NCBI GenBank assembly: GCA_937874345.1
Contig: CALNBT010000126.1
Location: 1-13,028 of the forward strand
DNA length: 13,028 nucleotides
Direction of reading: 5' to 3'
Source: an uncultured Prevotella sp.
GTDB taxonomy: Bacteria; Bacteroidota; Bacteroidia; Bacteroidales; Bacteroidaceae
Positions 1 to 6,669 of this stretch are shown one piece after another; within the stretch, counting starts at the first letter, position 1, and every line of letters begins with the position of its first letter. Under the pieces are notes generated by a model. The model was not told the origin of the DNA. It searched no databases and worked only from the letters and a program-made list of their open reading frames with translations. A program made the position numbers and the translations under genes.

Positions 1-2
1 TT

Positions 3-782
3 CGCGATTTAGTCGCTCAAGGTGTGAAAGAATTTCAAATCATCGCTCAGGAGTTGACCTATTATGGAGAAGATCTTGATGGGAAAAGGCATCTAACTGA
101 GTTAATTGATGAGATGTCGGATATTGATGGAGTTGAATGGATTCGTTTGCATTATGCTTATCCTAACCAGTTCCCTATGGATCTTCTGGAAATCATCAGT
201 AGTAAAGATAATGTTTGCAAATATCTTGATATTGCGTTACAACATATCTCTGACAATGTACTTGGCCGGATGCGGAGAAATATTACCAAACAAGAGACCA
301 TGGAGTTGATTTCCAAAATTCGGGAAGAAGTTCCGGGAATTCATCTTAGAACAACTCTCATGGTTGGATTTCCAGGGGAAACGGAAGCGGATTTCCAGGA
401 ATTGGTAGACTTCGTTAAATGGGCTCGCTTTGAAAGGATGGGGGCATTTATATACTCAGAAGAAGAGGGTACTTATAGCGCCGAACATTATCATGATGAT
501 ATTTCTACTAAGGTCAAACAGAAAAGACTAGATCAATTGATGGATGTCCAGCAGCAGATAAGTGAAGAAATTGAAGCTGCTAAAATAGGAAAAACCATGA
601 AAGTAATCATCGACCGAAAAGAAGATCAATTCTATATCGGTCGTACTGAATTCTGTTCTCCTGAAGTTGATCCGGAAGTGTTAGTCAGTTCTCCGGACAA
701 ACCTTTGGACATTGGCACATTTTATCAGGTAGAAATTACAGATTCAACAGAATTCGATTTGTTTGGTGTCGTTGTATCTTAA
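3..782 (+). CDS. rimO: Ribosomal protein S12 methylthiotransferase RimO, 3' part
   Basis: RimO is a radical-SAM enzyme that adds a methylthio group to an aspartate of ribosomal protein S12. The reading frame is open to the left edge, so the start and the N-terminal half, including the UPF0004 domain and the radical-SAM CxxxCxxC cluster, lie outside the window. Visible from the GTG at 24 are the end of the radical-SAM barrel, with LHYAYP near residue 43 and MVGFPGETEADF near 113-124, and a C-terminal TRAM domain from about residue 187. The phrase GRTEFCSPEVDPEVL (residues 206-220) in the TRAM domain is typical of RimO rather than its tRNA-modifying paralogue MiaB. The downstream HU gene follows after 11 bases, which suggests cotranscription. 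Family assignment is secure; the length cannot be judged. Confidence 0.95.
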   Translation, partial: RDLVAQGVKEFQIIAQELTYYGEDLDGKRHLTELIDEMSDIDGVEWIRLHYAYPNQFPMDLLEIISSKDNVCKYLDIALQHISDNVLGRMRRNITKQETMELISKIREEVPGIHLRTTLMVGFPGETEADFQELVDFVKWARFERMGAFIYSEEEGTYSAEHYHDDISTKVKQKRLDQLMDVQQQISEEIEAAKIGKTMKVIIDRKEDQFYIGRTEFCSPEVDPEVLVSSPDKPLDIGTFYQVEITDSTEFDLFGVVVS

Positions 783-793
783 AATGAGGAATC

Positions 794-1081
794 ATGAACA
801 ATAAGGAATTTATTGCAAAGTTGGCGCAAAACTGTGGATATAGCCAAGAGCAGACGCAGGATTTCGTTCAGTGTCTGACAGAAGAAATGGCTATCACGTT
901 TGATTCAGGTGAATCAATTATTGTCCCTTCCTTTGGTACCTTTGAGATTAAAAAGAGAATGGAACGCATCTTTGTAAATCCTTCAACTGGCAAGAAAATG
1001 ATGGCACCGCCCAAGTTGATCCTTAATTTTAGACCTACACCTTCTGTGAAGGAACAACTGAAGAAAGGAGATAACGGATGA
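794..1081 (+). CDS. HU family DNA-binding protein (canonical length)
   Basis: This 95-residue protein has the length and layout of HU/IHF nucleoid proteins: an N-terminal helical pair (residues 3-38), then a beta saddle with SFGTF (46-50) and a beta arm ending in VNPSTGKK. N62-P63 falls at the place of the conserved proline that intercalates into and bends DNA in HU, so it should bind DNA as a dimer. It follows rimO after 11 bases, with a GAGGA ribosome site at 786-790. Its stop codon overlaps the start of the next HU-domain gene in ATGA, so the two are probably translated together and might form a heterodimer (inference). Bacteroidetes carry many HU paralogues, so no specific symbol is given. 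Confidence 0.93.
   Translation: MNNKEFIAKLAQNCGYSQEQTQDFVQCLTEEMAITFDSGESIIVPSFGTFEIKKRMERIFVNPSTGKKMMAPPKLILNFRPTPSVKEQLKKGDNG
1065..1070 (+). promoter_or_regulatory. Strong Shine-Dalgarno site for the HU-LysM gene
   Basis: AAGGAG lies seven bases before the ATG at 1078, inside the end of the upstream HU gene. Most genes in this window lack a recognisable Shine-Dalgarno sequence, as is usual in Bacteroidetes, so this one stands out. It fixes the start of the fusion gene and supports translational coupling through the ATGA overlap. Confidence 0.7.
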
Positions 1082-2556
1082 CAAAGTTTACTGATTTGAG
1101 TCATGTACTAGTAGAGAAGTATCAACTTTCACAAAATGATGCAAACACGTTTATCGTTTCTTTCGTTGAAGTCCTTACCAATGGACTGAAATCCGATAAG
1201 CAAGTGAAGATAAAAGGGCTTGGCACCTTTAAGGTCGTATCTGTTAGCCCTCGTGAAAGTGTGGATGTGAATACTGGTGAACGAATTCTTATCGAAGGCC
1301 GAGAGAAGATATCTTTTACTCCGGAAAACAGTTTGAGAGATCGTGTCAATAGTCCTTTTGAACTTTTCGATACTGTTGAAGTTGATGATCATATCGATTT
1401 TTCTGATATCGATGAGAAATATCAAAATTTTGATGAAGCTCTTCTTGCTGGTGACCTGGAGAACATTGATGAATATGATACAGATACTCCTGCCACAGAC
1501 ATCCCATCTCAGGATGAGCATGCAACCGAAGCTCAGCAAGCATTGCCAGTTACAGCTGGTCCTCTAGAGATAAAGAATAGCGAAACGCATATTGCAAGTG
1601 AGCAAAATACCGTAAAAGAAGACATTTATTTGGCAGGGAATTCAATCATTGAACAGCATACAGAGGCTAAAATCATTGACCAAAACGACACTTCCAATTT
1701 AACTGAAGCCATTGTATCGAGTGATGATACAAGAGGTATAACCCCATCTTCTAAACAAGAAGAACCCTCTCCAGAAAAGGAATCTAATGCAGACATTCAT
1801 GGTATCAAACCAACAATTGAGCCGAATGATGAAAATAAACCGACCACATTAGAGAACAATGAAATATCTTCAGATATTGATCATCTTCAGAATATAGAAA
1901 AAAGTCTATCTGAAGAAAATCTTCATTTGCGTGAAAATCTCGATCATACACGAAGAAACCAAAGATGGTTAATTGCCACTGTTTGCGTTTTACTACTGGC
2001 ACTCTTTAGCAGCATCATATATGTTGGACAACAATTTTCACTTCGTGATCATCGGTTGGAACAACTAATGGCTCAATTTTCTCTGCAGAATAATTCAGAT
2101 AAAGTACAAAAGGGCACAGACTCTATGCAACTCGTCCGTCAGAATTCGCAAATAAAGGAAACTAAACGGCACGATTCGACAACCGTTTCAAACAAAATGA
2201 CAGCCACGATAGCTGAAAAGAAAAGCTCAACCGAAGCTGTTCGCCAAGAAAAGAAAGTAGCATCTAACGATAAGGTTAAAGGTGAAGCCGGATTAAAAGT
2301 TGTTAAAACGACATCTGACATCAACCAAGAAAAATACAATTCTGATCCACGCGTTCGAACAGGTGCATACTTCATAACGGGCATTGCCCAGACGGTGAAA
2401 GTACGAAGTGGACAGACGCTAAGTTCAATTAGCAAGGCTTATCTTGGACCTGGCATGGAATGTTATGTTGAAGCTGTTAATGATCATAAAGAAATGGTAA
2501 AAGTGGGAGAAGAACTGAAGATCCCGTCACTGGTGTTAAAGAAGAAAGTCAAATAG
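1078..2556 (+). CDS. Membrane-anchored HU-domain protein with C-terminal LysM-like domain
   Basis: A 492-residue protein with four parts. Residues 1-92 form an HU-like DNA-binding domain (GLGTFKV at 47-53, then an arm with VNTGERI). Residues about 95-290 are an acidic, low-complexity linker ending in a short coiled-coil-like stretch (266-290). One transmembrane helix spans about 297-316. Residues about 435-485 are LysM-like (VKVRSGQTLSSISKAYLG, then VKVGEELKIP). Arginines 292, 293 and 296 just before the helix predict an N-in, C-out topology, placing HU in the cytoplasm and LysM in the periplasm. The arm proline of canonical HU is not present (V64 aligns there), so DNA bending may be altered. 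The protein may tether DNA to the cell wall, which is inference. HU domains fused to envelope domains such as SPOR are known in Bacteroidetes. Confidence 0.85.
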   Translation: MTKFTDLSHVLVEKYQLSQNDANTFIVSFVEVLTNGLKSDKQVKIKGLGTFKVVSVSPRESVDVNTGERILIEGREKISFTPENSLRDRVNSPFELFDTVEVDDHIDFSDIDEKYQNFDEALLAGDLENIDEYDTDTPATDIPSQDEHATEAQQALPVTAGPLEIKNSETHIASEQNTVKEDIYLAGNSIIEQHTEAKIIDQNDTSNLTEAIVSSDDTRGITPSSKQEEPSPEKESNADIHGIKPTIEPNDENKPTTLENNEISSDIDHLQNIEKSLSEENLHLRENLDHTRRNQRWLIATVCVLLLALFSSIIYVGQQFSLRDHRLEQLMAQFSLQNNSDKVQKGTDSMQLVRQNSQIKETKRHDSTTVSNKMTATIAEKKSSTEAVRQEKKVASNDKVKGEAGLKVVKTTSDINQEKYNSDPRVRTGAYFITGIAQTVKVRSGQTLSSISKAYLGPGMECYVEAVNDHKEMVKVGEELKIPSLVLKKKVK

Positions 2557-2580
2557 ATTCAACGTATCTAAATTTAACAA

Positions 2581-3201
2581 ATGCCATCCATAGAAAACGA
2601 AAGTAAGATGAATAGCCGACCATTAATTGCAATTGTAAATCCCAACACATTAGCTGTGATCGGCTTAAGACAATTGTTACAACAAGTATTACCGATCATG
2701 GAGGTAAGCGTTTTTCGATCTTTCGAAGAACTTATGCTTGACAATCCTGAACAATTTTTTCACTATTTCGTTCCTGTAAGCCTCGTATTAGAACACCGTC
2801 ATTTTTTTCTTGAGCATCAAAATAAGACCATTATATTAACGACATCAACAGACCCTCACGCACAGTTGAATGGTTTTCATAGCGTATGTATTAACGTGCC
2901 CGAGGATCAGTTGGTAAAGTCTTTCTTAATATTGGAACAATACGCACACGGAAAAGGGCAACATCTCCCAACAATGCCAAAATCCTTGACCTCCAAGATA
3001 TTGTCAGATCGCGAGATAGAAGTGCTTTGTTTAATCGTCCAAGGATATATTAATAAAGAAATCGCAAGCCAGCTAAATATCGGAATGACCACAGTGATAA
3101 CACATCGGAAAAATATCATGGAGAAATTAGGCATGAAAAGTGTTTCATCCCTCACCATCTATGCTGTTATGAACGGATATGTCGATATCAATAATATATG
3201 A
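2581..3201 (+). CDS. LuxR-type regulator with degenerate receiver domain
   Basis: The C-terminal 65 residues (about 138-200) are a LuxR/NarL helix-turn-helix: LSDREIEVLCLIVQGYINKE, then IASQLNIGMTTVITHRKNIM and EKLGM. This predicts a DNA-binding transcription regulator. The N-terminal 125 residues have the length and opening pattern of a response-regulator receiver (LIAIVNPNTLAVIGLRQLL), but the paired acidic residues are replaced by NPN (20-22) and no phosphoacceptor aspartate is seen at the end of the expected beta-3 strand. It therefore probably does not respond to a histidine kinase in the usual way. No kinase lies nearby. It starts 24 bases after the HU-LysM gene and is likely in the same operon. 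The ATG at 2608 (M10) is an equally plausible start, since the receiver fold begins just after it. Confidence 0.85.
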   Translation: MPSIENESKMNSRPLIAIVNPNTLAVIGLRQLLQQVLPIMEVSVFRSFEELMLDNPEQFFHYFVPVSLVLEHRHFFLEHQNKTIILTTSTDPHAQLNGFHSVCINVPEDQLVKSFLILEQYAHGKGQHLPTMPKSLTSKILSDREIEVLCLIVQGYINKEIASQLNIGMTTVITHRKNIMEKLGMKSVSSLTIYAVMNGYVDINNI

Positions 3202-3260
3202 TTTTGTACGAGACCATGGCACCACTTGACCGCTAATCTGCAATACAAACAGAAGGGTTC

Positions 3261-4550
3261 TTATAATACAGGAGCCAAAAGATGGGCGACCCATCCTCTG
3301 AATTTCTGCCATGGAGTTCTAAATTGATTCCATGTTTCTGGTGTCAACAAGAAACTGTCTTTTTTTTCTGAATCAAACAAGCTGTCTAATTCTTTTGTTG
3401 TGCATTTATCAATGATAACAGCATTTGCTTCATAATCCCAGCTTAAACTTCGAGAATTGAGGTTTGCACTCCCAACGGTGCATACCCTGCCATCAACCAT
3501 TATCACTTTTGTATGATGGAAACCTCCTTCATACATCCAAACATTTGCGCCACGTTTCATCAGTTTGTGTGCATTATAAAATCCACAATCAGGGGTAAGT
3601 GGAATATCGCTGCGTGTTGAAAGCATCAGCTCTATTTTGACACCTCTTTTAAGAGCATTGTCTAGCGCTTTCTTGATACCATGTTTCAACGTAAAATAGG
3701 GATTGACAATCTTAATGCTGTCCTTTGCTGCATTGATGGCAGTCGTATAGAATGTTCTGATAATTTTATTACTGACCAGTGGCTCGCGATTGATGATTCC
3801 AATCATCTTATGACCTGCATTTAAACTTGTGTCAGGTTTCAAATCTTTGAAATAGTCTTTATCTTGATATCCTCGATAGTATTTTGCTCCTTGTACGTTC
3901 TGATGACTTATCTTATTCCAGGTGTGGAGAAATATCTTTTGTAGTGAATTTACGGCAAGACCTTGAATTCGGCAATGCATATCTTTCCAGGCACCTGTTT
4001 TCTTTGTTCCTGTAATATAGTAATTGGCTACATTCATTCCGCCGATATAGCCAATTTCGCCATCGATCACAACTATCTTGCGATGGTCACGGCTAAATAC
4101 ATGGTTGACCCAAGGGAACCTGATCGGATCGAACTTGATTATTTCAATACCCCACGACCGAATAATATCAAGTTGCTTCTGTTTTAAAGGCTTGTTATTG
4201 GAGGCATTTCCAAAGGCATCAAAGATTGCTCTAACTTCCACACCCTCCTTTACTTTTTCTTTCAGGATCCTGAATAACAAACCTGCTATCGAATCATTTC
4301 TGAAATTAAAATATTCTAAATGGATGCTACTCTTTGCCTGGCGAATGGCAGTAAACAGATCATCAAACTTTTCTTGACCCGTCGTTAAAAGTACCACACG
4401 ATTATCATTCGAAAATGTTATCCCATTCTCACGTAACGTATTTACTACAGTCGAATCAGCCGTTTGTCCGCTGATTGGAATACAAAATATTAGTCCTAGG
4501 AATAGTAAGAGTTTGTTCAATAAACTTGACATTGCTATTATATCATACAT
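3261..4550 (-). CDS. Cardiolipin synthase-like phospholipase D family protein
   Basis: A 429-residue PLD-superfamily protein with two HKD motifs: H156-K158-D163 (in DHRKIVVIDGEIGYIGG) and H346-K348-D353 (in HHTKVIMVDGRVCTVGSANLNSRS). The paired motifs, GSANLNSRS and a C-terminal basic-hydrophobic tail (WQKFRGWVAHLLAPVL) are typical of bacterial cardiolipin synthases, which join phosphatidyl groups to make cardiolipin. Unlike ClsA there is no pair of N-terminal membrane helices, only one hydrophobic stretch (about residues 13-27) that looks like a signal peptide or single anchor. The start overlaps the upstream isomerase gene by 13 bases. The alternative ATG at 4532 (M7) removes the overlap and gives a cleaner signal sequence. 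It is last in the kdsA-isomerase-cls operon. Some other exported PLD-type activity cannot be excluded. Confidence 0.85.
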   Translation of the reverse strand: MYDIIAMSSLLNKLLLFLGLIFCIPISGQTADSTVVNTLRENGITFSNDNRVVLLTTGQEKFDDLFTAIRQAKSSIHLEYFNFRNDSIAGLLFRILKEKVKEGVEVRAIFDAFGNASNNKPLKQKQLDIIRSWGIEIIKFDPIRFPWVNHVFSRDHRKIVVIDGEIGYIGGMNVANYYITGTKKTGAWKDMHCRIQGLAVNSLQKIFLHTWNKISHQNVQGAKYYRGYQDKDYFKDLKPDTSLNAGHKMIGIINREPLVSNKIIRTFYTTAINAAKDSIKIVNPYFTLKHGIKKALDNALKRGVKIELMLSTRSDIPLTPDCGFYNAHKLMKRGANVWMYEGGFHHTKVIMVDGRVCTVGSANLNSRSLSWDYEANAVIIDKCTTKELDSLFDSEKKDSFLLTPETWNQFRTPWQKFRGWVAHLLAPVL

Positions 4551-5536
4551 GAGTAATGGTCAACAACACCCAGCAAGTGATTATCCTGGTCGACCACTAA
4601 TACAGAATGGATTTTATATTGATGCATGATGCGCTGAATCTCTGTAATCTTAGTGGTTGGCAATACTGATTTTGGATTGGCAGTCATGATATCTTTCACG
4701 GTTTTGTCAAAAAACTCAGCTTGCCACTTCTCCATGGCGCGTCTTATATCTCCATCCGTTATCAAACCTACGACTTTGTCATCAACAAGCGAAACACCCA
4801 TTCCAAGTTTCCCTTTGCTAACATGAATAATTGCATCGCTAAGATGCATTTCCTGTGAGACAATAGGTAGATGATCTGAACGCATGACATCGGCAGCTGT
4901 TGTCAGTAACCGTTTCCCCAATTCTCCTCCTGGATGGAATTGTGCAAAATCTGTCGGCTTGAAATTTCTAACCATCATCAATGAAATGGCCAACGCATCT
5001 CCAATGGCGAGGGCTGCCGTTGTACTGCTCGTTGGGGCCAAGTTCAGCGGGCAAGCTTCCTTCTTGACCCAACATTTAATATGAACGGTTGAATACTTGG
5101 CCAAGAGCGAATTGGCATTACCACTGATGGCAACGATCGGAATATTCATTTGCAGCACCATTGGGAGAAAGCGAAGTAATTCGTCTGTCTGCCCACTGTT
5201 ACTCAAAGCCAATACAACATCATCATGTGCCATCACGCCCAAGTCACCATGAAAGACGTCTAAGGGATTGATAAAAAATGCCGGCGTACCGGTAGAGGAT
5301 AGAGTAGACGCTATTTTCGCTCCAACATTGCCACTCTTTCCTACGCCTGTAACAATGATTTTCCCAGTACAATGAAACATAAGTTCAACTGCCTTGTCAA
5401 AATTATCATCCAATTGTGGACGCAAATCCATCAGGGCTTCTGCCTCATCTGTTAGGCACTGAATGGCGTATTCTCTTACATGTTTCAATCTCTGATTTGT
5501 ATTCTCATCCATGTTATTGTTCGTTGCGAGCGACAT
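4538..5536 (-). CDS. kdsD: D-arabinose-5-phosphate isomerase, KpsF/KdsD family
   Basis: This enzyme interconverts ribulose-5-phosphate and arabinose-5-phosphate, the first step of Kdo synthesis. The 332 residues comprise an N-terminal SIS sugar-phosphate isomerase domain (about 45-205) and two CBS domains (about 215-270 and 280-332). The catalytic set described for E. coli KdsD (K59, E111, E152, H193) is present as K67, E119, E160 and H201, each shifted by exactly eight. This hints that the true start may be M9 (ATG at 5512), although 5536 also works. Family landmarks GVGKSG, NLAPTSSTTAALAIGDALA and FHPGGELGKRL are intact. It lies 17 bases after kdsA, whose enzyme uses its product. KpsF and GutQ are the same family; context favours the LPS role. 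Confidence 0.95.
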   Translation of the reverse strand: MSLATNNNMDENTNQRLKHVREYAIQCLTDEAEALMDLRPQLDDNFDKAVELMFHCTGKIIVTGVGKSGNVGAKIASTLSSTGTPAFFINPLDVFHGDLGVMAHDDVVLALSNSGQTDELLRFLPMVLQMNIPIVAISGNANSLLAKYSTVHIKCWVKKEACPLNLAPTSSTTAALAIGDALAISLMMVRNFKPTDFAQFHPGGELGKRLLTTAADVMRSDHLPIVSQEMHLSDAIIHVSKGKLGMGVSLVDDKVVGLITDGDIRRAMEKWQAEFFDKTVKDIMTANPKSVLPTTKITEIQRIMHQYKIHSVLVVDQDNHLLGVVDHYSCMI

Positions 5537-5553
5537 TTAAAGTTTGTGTCAAA

Positions 5554-6309
5554 TTATAACAGGCTTTCAATTAAGCCTTGCAGTTGAGATAATTCAATCA
5601 TATTAGCAGCATCACTCAGACCATTATCGGGATCTGGATGTGTCTCAAAGAAATATCCCGTTGCCCCAAAGGCCTTGGCTGCATGGGCCATCGCCGGAAC
5701 AAAACGTCTATCTCCAAGGGTTTTGCCCTGACCGGCACCGGGACGCTGTACACTGTGGGTACAATCCATCACGACTGTCTTGACAAATTCCTTCATATCG
5801 GGGATGTTTCTAAAATCAACGACCAGATTTTGATATCCAAAAGAATTGCCTCTTTCGGTCAGCCATACTTCGACAGCACCTGCGTCTAAGGCTTTTTCAA
5901 CAGGAAATTGCATATCTTGACCACTCAAAAATTGCGCTTTCTTGATATTGACAATCTTACCAGTCTTGGCAGCAGCCATCAATAAGTCTGTTTGTCTGCA
6001 TAAAAAAGCAGGTATCTGCAAAATATCACATACCTGTGATGCCGGTTCAGCTTGGTAACTTTCGTGAATATCGGTCGTTATCCGCAACCCATATTTTTGT
6101 TTCACTTCTGCCAGCATCTCAAGACCTTTATCAAGTCCGGGGCCACGAAAAGAATGAATAGAAGTTCTATTCGCCTTGTCAAAGGATGCCTTGAAAATGA
6201 TGTCGGTACCCAGTTTGTCGTTAATTTTGACAAGTTGCTCGGCTACTGTGTCCAACAACTCTTGAGATTCTATAACACATGGGCCTGCAATAAAAATGGG
6301 TTGCATCAT
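5554..6309 (-). CDS. kdsA: 3-deoxy-8-phosphooctulonate synthase (Kdo-8-P synthase)
   Basis: KdsA condenses phosphoenolpyruvate with arabinose-5-phosphate to give Kdo-8-phosphate, the precursor of the inner-core LPS sugar Kdo. The 251-residue protein is a DAHP-synthase-like TIM barrel with the family landmarks IAGPCVIES (7-15), FKASFDKANR (39-48), DIHE (80-83) and HSVQRPGAGQG (185-195). Cys11, His185, Glu222 and Asp233 occupy the same residue numbers as the metal ligands of the Aquifex aeolicus enzyme. This predicts the metal-dependent class; the metal-independent E. coli type has asparagine in place of the cysteine. It heads the minus-strand operon with the arabinose-5-phosphate isomerase, and a matching Bacteroidetes promoter lies just upstream. 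M2 is a possible alternative start. Confidence 0.97.
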   Translation of the reverse strand: MMQPIFIAGPCVIESQELLDTVAEQLVKINDKLGTDIIFKASFDKANRTSIHSFRGPGLDKGLEMLAEVKQKYGLRITTDIHESYQAEPASQVCDILQIPAFLCRQTDLLMAAAKTGKIVNIKKAQFLSGQDMQFPVEKALDAGAVEVWLTERGNSFGYQNLVVDFRNIPDMKEFVKTVVMDCTHSVQRPGAGQGKTLGDRRFVPAMAHAAKAFGATGYFFETHPDPDNGLSDAANMIELSQLQGLIESLL

Positions 6310-6332
6310 AATTTTCTATTATTTAAATCATG

Positions 6333-6364
6333 CAAAGATAATTAAATCGGCAGGAAAGGCCAAA
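6333..6364 (-). promoter_or_regulatory. Promoter of the kdsA operon (Bacteroidetes type)
   Basis: On the minus strand TATCTTTG (6333-6340) fits the Bacteroidetes -7 consensus TAnnTTTG, and TTTG (6361-6364) fits the -33 box, 20 bases apart (consensus spacing about 19-21). Transcription would start around 6325-6328, giving a leader of under 20 bases before the kdsA ATG at 6309. Confidence 0.75.
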
Positions 6365-6372
6365 GCTTTAAC

Positions 6373-6392
6373 GTTTGTTTACGTTCACAAAC
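6373..6392. promoter_or_regulatory. Imperfect palindrome upstream of the kdsA promoter
   Basis: GTTTGT (6373-6378) and ACAAAC (6387-6392) form a perfect 6-base inverted repeat around a core with a central ACGT; 16 of 20 positions are symmetric. It sits about 9 bases upstream of the kdsA -33 box, where an activator or repressor dimer could bind. No known regulator site is recognised, so the operator role is inference. Confidence 0.35.
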
Positions 6393-6669
6393 AGAATGTT
6401 ATTGGGCTTTTTTTCCATAAATAAGTTTCGAAACGGACGTTTTACGATTTCATCGCGAAAATACAAAGAGAGGGAGGACGAGGAATGTTGGACAAGCATG
6501 TCAATGACTGAAAACAACATTCATCAGAAAGATTTTCAAGACCATTGGTTTCGACAAACAATATGAATGACTTTGTGGCTCAATATCATTGGGATTGACA
6601 AGCGATATCATATATATTTAACAAGGGCATTTACAAAGCTGCCTTCTATTGCTCACTTCTTCACGAATT

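Larger units (their letters stand above)
6310..6669. other. Intergenic region between kdsA and the GHL10 gene
   Basis: 360 bases with no convincing gene. It holds the kdsA promoter (6333-6364) and an imperfect palindrome beside it (6373-6392). The rest, about 6400-6669, is AT-rich, and I see no clear terminator with a T-tract for the GHL10 gene that ends at 6670. An open frame of 63 codons at 6375-6566 has no family resemblance or start signal and overlaps the palindrome. Confidence 0.6.

Noticed and set aside
1129..1539. Long minus-strand frame under the HU-LysM gene
   Set aside because: It lies opposite a well-supported coding region and its translation has no recognisable domain.
3202..3260. 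Possible terminator between the convergent LuxR-type and PLD genes
   Set aside because: I found no inverted repeat of useful length followed by a T-tract in these 59 bases.
6375..6566. Open frame of 63 codons on the plus strand in the kdsA upstream region
   Set aside because: No family resemblance, no start signal, and it overlaps the palindrome beside the kdsA promoter; it is most likely chance.
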